A stretch of DNA of 21,275 bases from NCBI GenBank assembly GCA_029259455.1, contig JAPDIT010000030.1, positions 1-21,275 of the forward strand, read 5' to 3'. Below, in pieces: positions 14,709-21,275 of the stretch. The translations under genes and the position numbers were made by a program. This DNA comes from Archaeoglobi archaeon. GTDB taxonomy: Archaea; Halobacteriota; Archaeoglobi; Archaeoglobales; Archaeoglobaceae. The notes beneath the pieces were generated by a model that had not been told where the DNA came from, searched no databases, and was given only the letters and a program-made list of their open reading frames with translations. Positions within the stretch are counted from its first letter, which is position 1; each line of letters begins with the position of its first letter.

Positions 14709-14877
14709 TCTTCTTCCCCTTTTTGAATATTTTTTCGATTTCCAGATCCATATACCTCCTCTTGTGCTCGCTCCCGAGGGCTTTGCGGTAGTCAGCCCTC
14801 AACTGCTGGGAAGCGAGCTCTTCAAGCAGCTTTTCCTTCTCTTCATCGTCCATGTCAGTTCTCTTTTTGAAGTTCAT
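14698..14877 (-). CDS. 59-residue charged protein coupled to the TPR gene
   Basis: ATG 14877 opens a frame beginning MNFKKRTDMDDEEKEKLLEE and continuing LASQQLRADYRKALGSEHKR, with a lysine-rich end FKKGKKNER and TGA at 14700-14698. The TPR start codon is embedded near its end in another frame. The protein is strongly charged and helical, with the middle spaced like an amphipathic helix. No family recognised. Support comes from protein-like composition, the absence of any alternative gene in the gap, and the overlap typical of coupled genes. The ribosome-binding site is weak. It is divergent from the citramalate synthase-like gene, 52 nt away. Confidence 0.6.
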   Translation of the reverse strand: MNFKKRTDMDDEEKEKLLEELASQQLRADYRKALGSEHKRRYMDLEIEKIFKKGKKNER

Positions 14878-14929
14878 TTAAACCTATTGGAAGGCCAAAG
14901 TTTTTTTACCCAATCGTCATTGCAAAACC

Positions 14930-16399
14930 GTGCAGGTCAAAATCCTCGACACAACACTCAGAGACGGTGAGCAAACTCCCGGAGTATCGCTGAGTGTGGA
15001 ACAGAAGGTGATGATAGCTGAAGCCTTGGACAACCTTGGTGTTGACATCATCGAGGCAGGAACGGCAATTGCCTCTGAGGGTGATTTCCAAGCAATAAAG
15101 GAAATCTCGCAGAGGGGTTTGAATGCCGAAATCTGCAGCTTTGCGAGAATCAAAAAGGAGGATATAGATGCTGCAGCAGATGCCGATGCCGACTCCATCT
15201 TCATGGTCGCTCCATCGTCAGAGATACACATCAACGCCAAGTTTCCCGGTAAGAGCAGGGAGTATGTAGTCGAGAAAAGCATCGAGGCGATTGAGTACGC
15301 GAAGGAGAGGGGGCTGATAGTCGAGTTTGGGGCTGAAGATGCATCAAGAGCTAATCTTAACTTCGTCATCGAGCTTTTCAAAAAGGCCGAAGAGGCAAAG
15401 GCGGACAGAATTACCTTTGCGGACACTGTGGGAGTGCTTTCTCCCGAAAAGATGGAGGAGATTGTGAGAAAGATTAAGGCCGAGGTCAAGCTACCTCTCG
15501 CAATCCACTGTCACGACGACTTCGGGCTTGCAACTGCAAACACAATCTTCGGCATCAAAGCTGGAGCTGAGGAGTTTCACGGAACCATAAACGGTCTCGG
15601 AGAGAGGGCTGGCAATGCGGCAGTAGAAGAGGTTGTGATTGCCCTTGAATACCTCTACGGGATTAAAACCGGAATCAGGAAGGAGAAGCTGTACAACACG
15701 TCAAAACTTGTAGAGAAGCTTTCAAGAGTCGTGGTTCCTCCAAATAAACCGATTGTGGGGGATAATGCCTTTACGCATGAAAGCGGAATCCACACCTCAG
15801 CCCTCTTCAGAGATGCAAAGTCCTACGAGCCGATCTCTCCAGAGGTTGTGGGGAGGAAGAGGGTCATCGTTCTCGGAAAGCACGCTGGAAGGGCGAGTGT
15901 TGAAGCGATAATGAACGAGCTCGGCTACAAAGCGACTCCAGAGCAGATGAAAGAAATTCTCGCAAGGATAAAGGAGATCGGAGACAAGGGTAAGAGAGTA
16001 ACGGATGCTGATGTCAGGGCAATAATTGAGACGGTGCTGCAGATAAAGAGGGAGAAGAGAGTCAAGCTCGAAGACCTAGCGATCTTCAGCGGGAAGAACG
16101 TTACGCCGATGGCAAGCGTGAAGCTCAGGATAGATGGTCAGGAGAAGATAGAGGCTGCTGTCGGTCTCGGACCGGTTGATGCAGCGATAAATGCCATTAG
16201 AAGGGCTATAAAGGAGTTTGCGGACATAAAGCTGGTAAGCTACCACGTGGATGCGATAACAGGCGGAACCGATGCCCTAGTTGATGTTGTCGTGCAGTTG
16301 AAGAAGGACAACAAGATAGTGACAGCGAGAGGTGCGAGGACTGACATAGTCATGGCATCGGTAGAGGCTTTCATTGAGGGTATAAACATGCTCTTTTAA
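14930..16399 (+). CDS. cimA: (R)-citramalate synthase / 2-isopropylmalate synthase family
   Basis: An acyl-CoA condensing enzyme of the DRE-TIM family that adds acetyl-CoA to a 2-oxo acid. CimA uses pyruvate to make citramalate (route to 2-oxobutyrate and isoleucine); LeuA uses 2-oxoisovalerate (leucine). The 489 residues include DTTLRDGEQTPGVS near the start (metal Asp7), HCHDDFG (H193, H195) for the divalent metal, NGLGERAGNA, and a C-terminal LeuA-type regulatory domain (about 380-489, from LAIFSGKN). The wording IEAGTAIASEGDF, NAEICSF and DTVGVLSPEKM recalls methanogen CimA more than LeuA, hence the choice, but substrate cannot be settled by eye. GTG 14930 is the start because the frame begins exactly at the family N-terminus; no ribosome-binding site precedes it and a T-rich element lies about 23 nt upstream, so it may be leaderless. 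Confidence 0.82.
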   Translation: MQVKILDTTLRDGEQTPGVSLSVEQKVMIAEALDNLGVDIIEAGTAIASEGDFQAIKEISQRGLNAEICSFARIKKEDIDAAADADADSIFMVAPSSEIHINAKFPGKSREYVVEKSIEAIEYAKERGLIVEFGAEDASRANLNFVIELFKKAEEAKADRITFADTVGVLSPEKMEEIVRKIKAEVKLPLAIHCHDDFGLATANTIFGIKAGAEEFHGTINGLGERAGNAAVEEVVIALEYLYGIKTGIRKEKLYNTSKLVEKLSRVVVPPNKPIVGDNAFTHESGIHTSALFRDAKSYEPISPEVVGRKRVIVLGKHAGRASVEAIMNELGYKATPEQMKEILARIKEIGDKGKRVTDADVRAIIETVLQIKREKRVKLEDLAIFSGKNVTPMASVKLRIDGQEKIEAAVGLGPVDAAINAIRRAIKEFADIKLVSYHVDAITGGTDALVDVVVQLKKDNKIVTARGARTDIVMASVEAFIEGINMLF

Positions 16400-16406
16400 C
16401 TTAATT

Positions 16407-16426
16407 CTTTATTCTTTTTTTTATTT
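16407..16426 (+). terminator. Terminator of the citramalate synthase-like gene
   Basis: The run ttctttattcttttttttat directly follows the stop, a stemless T-rich archaeal terminator. Confidence 0.6.
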
Positions 16427-16449
16427 GAACTAAGGTGGTGACTGGTGCT

Positions 16450-16478
16450 TAAAAAATTCAAGTGACGTTCAATAAGAA
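16450..16478 (-). terminator. Terminator of the methylmalonyl-CoA operon
   Basis: On the minus strand, the mutase stop is followed by attcttattg and a run of six Ts (16456-16451), in the space between the convergent genes. Confidence 0.4.
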
Positions 16479-18125
16479 TTAAAAAATCTCAGGAGCTCTG
16501 AACTCCCCGAACACGTCTCTCAGGGCGTCGGTCATTTCTCCAAGCGTAGCTCTCGCCTTTACCGCATCAAGAACATGGGGCATTAGATTTTTGTCCTCCT
16601 TCTCTGCGGCCTTTCTAAGCCTGTCAAGCGCCTCCTCCACCCTCCTCACATCCCTGTTCTTCCTGAACTCCTGCAGTCTCTTGATCTGCTTCTCCACCAC
16701 CGCCTTGTCCACTCTCAGAAGCTCGATCTGAATTTCCTCTTCAATCTGGTACTTGTTCACACCGACAACCGTAATCTCTCCCTCATCAATGGCCTTCTGC
16801 TTCTCGTATGCGGATTTCTGTATCTCTCTCTGCACGTAACCGCTCTCAATCGCCTTTATCATTCCTCCCATCTCATCTATCTTCTCTATGTACCTCATTG
16901 CCTCTTCCTCTATTCTGTCCGTCAGCCACTCGACATAGTAGCTTCCTCCCAGAGGATCAACCACATCAGCGACTCCACTCTCCTCAGCGATTATCTGCTG
17001 AGTCCTCAGAGCAATTCTAACCGCCTTCTCAGTAGGCAGGCAGAGAGCTTCGTCGTAGCTGTTTGTGTGCAATGACTGGCAACCGCCAAGAACAGCAGCG
17101 AGAGCTTGCAACGCAACTCTGACAATGTTGTTCTCAGGCTGCTGTGCGGTCAAAGTGCATCCTGCAGTCTGAACGTGGAAGCGGAGCATCATCGACCTTG
17201 GATTCTTTGCGTTGAACCTATCCTTCATTATCCTCGCCCACAACCTGCGAGCGGCCCTGAACTTTGCGATCTCCTCCAAAAAGTTGTTTCCTGCAGCAAA
17301 GAAGAAGCTCAGCCTTGGAGCGAAGCTGTCAACGTCCATTCCCCTCTCAATGACTTTCTCAACGTAAGTTATGCCGTCTGCAAGTGTAAAGGCTACTTCC
17401 TGGACAGGTGTTGCTCCAGCCTCCTCCATATGGTAGCCCGAGATGCTGATGGAGTTCCACTTGGGCATTTCCTTTGCACAATACATGATAATGTCTGTTG
17501 CAAGCCTCAAAGATGGCTCGGGTGGGAAGATGTACGTTCCTCTGGCAATGTACTCCTTCAGCATGTCGTTCTGCACAGTTCCCCTCAGATTGGCCCTCTC
17601 AACTCCCTGCTTTTCCGCAACAGCGACGTACATGCTGAGAATCTGAGCGCAGGTTGAGTTGATTGTCATTGAGGTCGAGACCTTTCCCAATGGAATGCCA
17701 TCGAAAAGAATCTCCATGTCCTGTATCGTATCAATTGCCACACCAACCTTCCCAACCTCTCCAAGAGCCATTGGATGGTCAGAATCGTAGCCGATTTGAG
17801 TTGGAAGGTCAAATGCAACACTCAGTCCAGTCTGACCCTGCTCGAGGAGGTATTTGTACCTCTTGTTCGTCTCCTCTGCAGTGCCAAAACCTGCATACTG
17901 CCTCATCGTCCAGAGCCTTCCGCGGTACATTGTAGGATAAACTCCCCTCGTGAAGGGATAGACACCCGGATACCCGAGCTCATCCTCATAGTCGATTTCA
18001 ACATCCTCCGGCGTGTAAAGCCTGTCGACAACTATTCCGGAAGAGGTTTTGAACTCCTTCTTCCTTTCAGGCGACTTTTCGAGGAGGGGTTTTACGTATT
18101 TTTCCTCCCACTCCTTCTTGTTCAT
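16479..18125 (-). CDS. mcmA: Methylmalonyl-CoA mutase, catalytic (large) subunit
   Basis: With the separate B12-binding subunit it isomerises (R)-methylmalonyl-CoA to succinyl-CoA by a radical mechanism. At 548 residues it contains only the TIM-barrel catalytic domain and lacks the cobalamin domain, the split form usual in archaea. Visible signatures are YPFTRGVYPTMYRGRLWTMR, QYAGFGTAEETNKRY, SVAFDLPTQIGYDSDHP, and the active-site ISISGYHMEEAGATPVQE (catalytic His), followed by LHTNSYDEALCLPTEKA and DPLGGSYYVE. ATG 18125 is preferred to the in-frame GTG 18134, since gggtgg lies just before and partly over the GTG, giving about 5-nt spacing to ATG. It is the last gene of the operon, 12 nt after the biotin carrier. 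The MeaB chaperone gene is not in the window. Confidence 0.96.
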   Translation of the reverse strand: MNKKEWEEKYVKPLLEKSPERKKEFKTSSGIVVDRLYTPEDVEIDYEDELGYPGVYPFTRGVYPTMYRGRLWTMRQYAGFGTAEETNKRYKYLLEQGQTGLSVAFDLPTQIGYDSDHPMALGEVGKVGVAIDTIQDMEILFDGIPLGKVSTSMTINSTCAQILSMYVAVAEKQGVERANLRGTVQNDMLKEYIARGTYIFPPEPSLRLATDIIMYCAKEMPKWNSISISGYHMEEAGATPVQEVAFTLADGITYVEKVIERGMDVDSFAPRLSFFFAAGNNFLEEIAKFRAARRLWARIMKDRFNAKNPRSMMLRFHVQTAGCTLTAQQPENNIVRVALQALAAVLGGCQSLHTNSYDEALCLPTEKAVRIALRTQQIIAEESGVADVVDPLGGSYYVEWLTDRIEEEAMRYIEKIDEMGGMIKAIESGYVQREIQKSAYEKQKAIDEGEITVVGVNKYQIEEEIQIELLRVDKAVVEKQIKRLQEFRKNRDVRRVEEALDRLRKAAEKEDKNLMPHVLDAVKARATLGEMTDALRDVFGEFRAPEIF

Positions 18126-18137
18126 ACAAACCACCCA

Positions 18138-18563
18138 CTATTTAAGGTAAACAAGCACATCTCCACTCCCTACCTTGTCCCCTTCATTAACAACAATCTC
18201 GGCAATTTCTCCATCTTCAGGAGAGGTTATTGGGTTCTCCATCTTCATCGCTTCTATAATCAGCACAGTCTCGCCAGCCTTAACTCTATCCCCAGCTTTC
18301 TTGAGTATCTTCGTCACAACCCCTGCCATGGGAGCGGTGATTGCCTTTCCTGTTGCCTTAACCTTCTCTGCTTTTCCTTCAGCCCTCTCTTCGGCAAATC
18401 TCCTCTCCTTAATCTCAGCTTTCTCAAACTCCTTAAACTCGAATTTTTTCTCAACCTCAATTACAGCCTTCTTTCCGTTAACCTTGACTTCGAAAACCAT
18501 TGGAGAGATTTCCTCCACTTCAACCTCGTACTTCTTGCCCTGAACCTTTACCTCATACTTCAT
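18138..18563 (-). CDS. Biotin carboxyl carrier subunit of acyl-CoA (de)carboxylase
   Basis: A 141-residue carrier that shuttles CO2 on biotin to the carboxyltransferase. The C-terminal biotinyl domain begins near residue 74 (AITAPMAGVVTKILKKAGD) and contains EAMKMEN with the biotinylated Lys107; it ends DVLVYLK. The N-terminal part (1-40) is a beta segment VKVQGKKYEVEVEEISP typical of archaeal/OadA-type carriers, joined by a charged Lys/Glu linker. It starts by ATGA overlap with the preceding 41-codon gene. No biotin carboxylase gene is present here, so the enzyme is either a propionyl-CoA carboxylase with biotin carboxylase encoded elsewhere or a methylmalonyl-CoA decarboxylase; no membrane pump subunit is seen in the window. 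Confidence 0.93.
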   Translation of the reverse strand: MKYEVKVQGKKYEVEVEEISPMVFEVKVNGKKAVIEVEKKFEFKEFEKAEIKERRFAEERAEGKAEKVKATGKAITAPMAGVVTKILKKAGDRVKAGETVLIIEAMKMENPITSPEDGEIAEIVVNEGDKVGSGDVLVYLK

Positions 18564-18685
18564 TCTCTCAACCTCGCCGCCATTTTCCAGTTTCTCGGAA
18601 AGTCCTTAATCTCAATCACTCCCTCCCTCTCCCTCAGGTAGCGGCTTATCGCAGCAATTGCGGCAAGAAACTCCTCCGGTGTCAC
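18560..18685 (-). CDS. 41-residue small subunit-like protein between carboxyltransferase and biotin carrier
   Basis: GTG 18685 is preceded by gaggtgg (18697-18691, overlapping the carboxyltransferase stop) with 4-nt spacing. The frame reads MTPEEFLAAIAAISRYLRER then EGVIEIKDFPRNWKMAARLR and E, and its TGA overlaps the carrier's ATG as ATGA. The shape is an amphipathic alanine-rich helix plus a short tail with NWKMAARL. This helix-and-W-K-x-A-x-R-L form recalls small accessory subunits encoded beside bacterial acyl-CoA carboxylases and decarboxylases (epsilon-like). That resemblance is from memory and weak, but the gene's position, ribosome-binding site and overlaps on both sides argue strongly that it is translated and that its product belongs to the complex. 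Confidence 0.72.
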   Translation of the reverse strand: MTPEEFLAAIAAISRYLREREGVIEIKDFPRNWKMAARLRE

Positions 18686-18694
18686 AGAACCACC

Positions 18695-20245
18695 TCAGAG
18701 CGGGATGTTGCCGTGCTTCTTTGGCGGAAGTTTCTCCCTCTTGCTCTCAAGAACTCTCAATGCTGAAACAATCTTAACTCGGGTGTACTTGGGGTCAATA
18801 ACGTCGTCAATGTATCCCCTTGCAGCAGCTCTGTAGGGATTGGCGAATTTCTCCCTGTACTCTCTGATTTTCTCCTCCCTCATCGCTTTCGGATCTTCAG
18901 CAGCCTTAATCTCCTTCCTGAAGACTATCTCCGCCGCTCCTTCAGGCCCCATAACTGCTATCTCCGCCGTGGGATAGGCATAGACGATATCTGCTCCCAA
19001 GTGCTTGCTCCCCATTGCAAGATAAGCCCCGCCGTAGGCCTTTCTCAGGATGATTGTAACAAGCGGGACTGTTGCCTCGCTGTAGGCGTAGAGCACCTTG
19101 GCTCCGTGCCTAATGATGCCTCCATACTCCTGCTGCACTCCCGGCAGATAACCAGGAACATCGACGAATGTAACGATAGGAATGTTGAAGGCATCACAGA
19201 ACCTGACAAATCTGGCAATCTTATCGCTGCTGTCAACATCCAGGCAGCCAGCAAAATGTTTCGGGTTGTTCGCCACTATACCGACACTTCTCCCGTCAAT
19301 TCTCGCAAAACCTACAACCGCATTGGGAGCGTAGTAGGGATGAATCTCTAACAGCTCACCATTGTCAACCACAGCTTTTACCACATCCCTCACGTCGTAA
19401 GGCTTCTGCGGGTCGTCAGGCAGAACATCGTAAATCTCGGGGGTTAGACGTGCAGAATCATCACCCGTCCTGATTACAGGCGGGTCCTCCATGTTGTTAA
19501 GGGGGAGGTAGCTCAGCAGCTTTCTCACAAGCATCATCGCATCTCTGTCATCTTCAGCAACAAGATGGCAGTTTCCGCTCTTCATCGCGTGAGCCTGCCA
19601 GCCACCGAGGTCGAATGCGGAAATCTCTTCCCCCGTGACGGTCTTTATCACCTGAGGGCCGGTTATGAACATGTAGCAGTTCGGATTTTTGGTCATCACG
19701 ATGAAATCACCAATTGCAGGGCTGTAAACCGCTCCTCCAGCACATGGACCCATTATCACGCTGATCTGCGGTATAACTCCACTCGCCAGAGTGTTGCGAT
19801 AGAAGATGTCACCATATCCTTTCAGAGCGTCAACGCCCTCCTGAATCCTCGCCCCTCCGCTGTCGTTCAGCCCGACAACTGGAATGCCGAGCTTCATCGC
19901 GAAGTCCAGAATGTATGCAATCTTGAAACCATGCATCTCTCCCAAACTCCCTCCCATCACCGTGAAGTCTTGGGCAAATACTGCTACTGGCCTTCCATCA
20001 ACAGTTCCGTAGCCGGTCACAACACCATCAGCGGGCAAATCCATCTTATCCAGGCCGAAATCGGTATTTCTCTTTTCCACAAAGGGGTTAACTTCAACAA
20101 AGCTTCCGGGATCAAGGAGAAGCTCTATTCTCTCCCTTGCCGTCAGCTTTCCCTGCTCGTGCTGCCTATCTATCCTCCCCTTGCCCCCCATCTGTTTGAT
20201 TTTCTCCTTCCTTCTGTAGAGGTCTTCAACAAGATCTTTCCTCAT
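18695..20245 (-). CDS. Propionyl/methylmalonyl-CoA carboxyltransferase subunit
   Basis: Transfers the carboxyl group between carboxybiotin and propionyl-CoA/methylmalonyl-CoA. The 516 residues match PccB/MmdA. The two crotonase-like halves show their oxyanion-hole glycines: SVIMGPCAGGAVYSPA in the N-terminal half and ILRKAYGGAYLAMGSKH in the C-terminal half, with DSGGARIQEGV and VDVPGYLPGVQQEYGG as other family signatures. The N-terminus KGRIDRQHEQGKLTARERIE is also typical. ATG 20245 is chosen over the upstream in-frame start at 20287 because ggggggtagg lies directly before it and the extra 14 residues overlap the epimerase gene. It can act in either direction depending on partners: carboxylation with a biotin carboxylase, or decarboxylation. 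Confidence 0.95.
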   Translation of the reverse strand: MRKDLVEDLYRRKEKIKQMGGKGRIDRQHEQGKLTARERIELLLDPGSFVEVNPFVEKRNTDFGLDKMDLPADGVVTGYGTVDGRPVAVFAQDFTVMGGSLGEMHGFKIAYILDFAMKLGIPVVGLNDSGGARIQEGVDALKGYGDIFYRNTLASGVIPQISVIMGPCAGGAVYSPAIGDFIVMTKNPNCYMFITGPQVIKTVTGEEISAFDLGGWQAHAMKSGNCHLVAEDDRDAMMLVRKLLSYLPLNNMEDPPVIRTGDDSARLTPEIYDVLPDDPQKPYDVRDVVKAVVDNGELLEIHPYYAPNAVVGFARIDGRSVGIVANNPKHFAGCLDVDSSDKIARFVRFCDAFNIPIVTFVDVPGYLPGVQQEYGGIIRHGAKVLYAYSEATVPLVTIILRKAYGGAYLAMGSKHLGADIVYAYPTAEIAVMGPEGAAEIVFRKEIKAAEDPKAMREEKIREYREKFANPYRAAARGYIDDVIDPKYTRVKIVSALRVLESKREKLPPKKHGNIPL

Positions 20246-20255
20246 CCTACCCCCC

Positions 20256-20651
20256 TCAGCCTTCCACAAACTCAAGCAGCACTCCATGCGTGCTTTTTGG
20301 ATGCACGAAAGCTACCTTCTTCCCGCCTGCTCCAATCCTCGGTTTCTCGTCTATCAACCTCAATCCCGCATCCTTGGCCTTCTTCAATGCCTCTTCTATG
20401 TTCTCAACGTTAATTGCGATGTGGTGAATTCCCTCACCCCTTGATGAGATGAATTTGGCAATTGCACTATCTTCAGAAGTGGCTTCCAGAAGCTCAATCC
20501 TGCTCTCCCCAACAGGAAGCATTGCAACCCTGACTTTCTGCTCTGCAACCTCCTCTATTTCCTCAACCTCAAACCCCAAGGCTTCGTAAGTTTTCGTAGC
20601 CTCATCGAGGCTCTTTACGGCAATACCCACATGGTCAATCTTCCTTATCAA
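20256..20651 (-). CDS. mce: Methylmalonyl-CoA epimerase
   Basis: A vicinal-oxygen-chelate metalloenzyme that interconverts (S)- and (R)-methylmalonyl-CoA, linking the carboxyltransferase product to the mutase. The 131 residues carry the two beta-alpha-beta repeats: DHVGIAVKSLDEA (metal His7) then RIELLEATSEDS in the first, and GIHHIAINVENIEEAL then GVLLEFVEG (metal Glu127) in the second. Length is normal. It begins with TTG 20651, preceded by gaggtgat at good spacing; that ribosome-binding site overlaps the stop codon of the B12 subunit gene, so the two are coupled. The carboxyltransferase follows after 10 nt. Confidence 0.94.
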   Translation of the reverse strand: MIRKIDHVGIAVKSLDEATKTYEALGFEVEEIEEVAEQKVRVAMLPVGESRIELLEATSEDSAIAKFISSRGEGIHHIAINVENIEEALKKAKDAGLRLIDEKPRIGAGGKKVAFVHPKSTHGVLLEFVEG

Positions 20652-20655
20652 GCTA

Positions 20656-21081
20656 TCACCTCTTCAGCTTGGGCACCTCCGCTTTAATAAAGTCAATTAT
20701 CCCGCTCAGCGGAGTGCCAGGGCCAAAAACTTTTGCAACACCCATTTCCTTTAGCTTCGGAACATCTTCTTCGGGAACTATTCCACCAATCAACACCAGC
20801 ACATCCCTGTTGGGCTCAAGTCCCCTTTTCCTGAGCTCCTCAATAACCATGGGTGTGAGTTCAAGATGCGCCCCGCTCAAAATGCTCAAGCCAACAACAT
20901 CAGCATCCTCCTGCAAGGCGGTTTCAGCAATCTCCTCTGGAGTCCTCCTTATGCCGGTGTAGATAACCTCAAAACCTGCATCCCTAAGAGCTCTGGCAAC
21001 AACCTTCGCTCCCCTGTCGTGCCCATCCAAGCCGGGCTTTGCAACAATAACCCTGATTTTTCTCGTAAGCTGCGCCTCCAA
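20656..21081 (-). CDS. mcmB: Methylmalonyl-CoA mutase, B12-binding (small) subunit
   Basis: Carries adenosylcobalamin for the catalytic subunit encoded at the end of the same operon. The 141-residue Rossmann-like domain has the complete base-off/His-on motif: KPGLDGHDRGAKVV (D19, lower axial ligand H21, G24), then LSILSGAH (66-72) and LIGGIVPEEDV (GG 99-100). It starts with TTG 21081, positioned 6 nt after ggtga in the leader; no in-frame ATG fits better. It is the first gene of the operon, so its expression signals likely control all six genes. Confidence 0.94.
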   Translation of the reverse strand: MEAQLTRKIRVIVAKPGLDGHDRGAKVVARALRDAGFEVIYTGIRRTPEEIAETALQEDADVVGLSILSGAHLELTPMVIEELRKRGLEPNRDVLVLIGGIVPEEDVPKLKEMGVAKVFGPGTPLSGIIDFIKAEVPKLKR

Positions 21082-21085
21082 AAAT

Positions 21086-21101
21086 CCTCACCCCCGTGAG
21101 G
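21086..21101 (-). promoter_or_regulatory. Leader hairpin overlapping the mcmB ribosome-binding site
   Basis: The perfect 6-bp inverted repeat CCTCAC/GTGAGG with a GGGG loop lies immediately before the first start codon of the operon. In the transcript the 3' arm and loop (ggggtgagg) are the Shine-Dalgarno region itself, so folding would hide it. It may instead be an operator for a dimeric regulator. Confidence 0.45.
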
Positions 21102-21116
21102 GAGTAGTTGTCATAT

Positions 21117-21130
21117 AGGTTTAAATTTTT
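21117..21130 (-). promoter_or_regulatory. Candidate TATA box of the methylmalonyl-CoA operon
   Basis: Minus-strand aaaaatttaaacc, with purine-rich bases before it, lies about 40 nt before TTG 21081, predicting a start near 21098 and a leader of about 17 nt that begins at or within the inverted repeat. Confidence 0.45.
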
Positions 21131-21168
21131 CGGATAGATTCATGTAATTGTGGTATCCCAAATTGCAT

Positions 21169-21275
21169 TTACACCTTCCCATCCCACCACCTCCTCACAA
21201 ACCACATAACCCTCTCCTGAGGGAGCTTGTACCGGAACGCATTGATCGGTCCAGGCTTTTGTGAGGTTTAACCTC
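21169..21275 (-). pseudogene. C-terminal remnant of an integrase-core transposase, frameshifted
   Basis: At the right edge the minus strand reads EVKPHKSLD in one frame, matching the RPHxSL motif near the end of IS481/IS3-like integrase-core transposases, and then in another frame NAFRYKLPQERVMWFVRRWW followed by DGKV and TAA (21171-21169), which resembles the tail of the same proteins after the TPAQAF segment. The frame change lies near 21240-21255. The second frame has its own stop close to the edge (near 21270), so it is not an independent gene. The remnant ends about 40 nt before the TATA box of the methylmalonyl-CoA operon, pointing toward it. Confidence 0.6.

Noticed and set aside
14917..15489. 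Long minus-strand open frame opposite the citramalate synthase-like gene
   Set aside because: It is a Ser/Ala-rich shadow of a clear enzyme gene, with no start signal of its own.
17106..18641. Several plus-strand open frames opposite the mutase and biotin carrier genes
   Set aside because: They are shadows of well recognised enzymes, with no family resemblance or ribosome-binding site.
1..21275. CRISPR array, rRNA or self-splicing element
   Set aside because: No regularly spaced direct repeats, rRNA-like blocks or intein-like insertions were seen on either strand.

Overview
The window most resembles a euryarchaeal chromosome of the Archaeoglobales, probably Archaeoglobus. The grounds are topoisomerase VI subunit A, an archaeal NMN adenylyltransferase, an indolepyruvate:ferredoxin oxidoreductase, an intron-less tRNA without encoded CCA, TATA-box promoters with several apparently leaderless starts, frequent GTG/TTG starts, a PGF-CTERM surface protein, and a methylmalonyl-CoA mutase split into separate catalytic and B12 subunits. 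The genus is inferred from remembered family and gene-order resemblance, not from a search.

Layout: 1-1020 is decayed DNA. It holds a frameshifted IS630-type transposase remnant cut by the left edge and a multiply frameshifted gene of unknown family, both on the minus strand. 1025-3434 carries iorA and nadM on the plus strand. A tRNA-Thr(CGU) gene at 3472-3544 is followed by an integrase-like reading frame that begins inside the tRNA gene, the mark of an element integrated there. 3907-5136 is an exported subtilisin-like protease (minus).

5280-8196 is a divergent housekeeping pair. Top6A (minus) faces an operon of a small unknown protein, surE and rpiA (plus), and one TATA element of 52-nt spacing appears to serve both directions as leaderless transcripts.

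8204-13251 (minus) is a cell-surface locus. It encodes a 921-residue S-layer-like protein with a Thr-rich stalk and PGF-CTERM tail, then two tandem paralogues built as signal peptide, beta domain, long coiled coil, C-terminal membrane helix and basic tail. I suggest they could be the stalk or anchor partners of the S-layer; this is the most interesting possible system here. 13629-14877 (minus) holds a TPR protein and a 59-residue charged protein that overlaps it. 14930-16399 (plus) is a citramalate/isopropylmalate-type synthase.

16479-21081 (minus) is one tight propionyl/methylmalonyl-CoA operon: B12-binding mutase subunit, epimerase, carboxyltransferase, a 41-residue small protein, biotin carrier, mutase catalytic subunit. 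Together these would interconvert propionyl-CoA, methylmalonyl-CoA and succinyl-CoA. A hairpin in the leader overlaps the first ribosome-binding site. The right edge holds the C-terminal remnant of a second, different (integrase-core type) transposase, also frameshifted.
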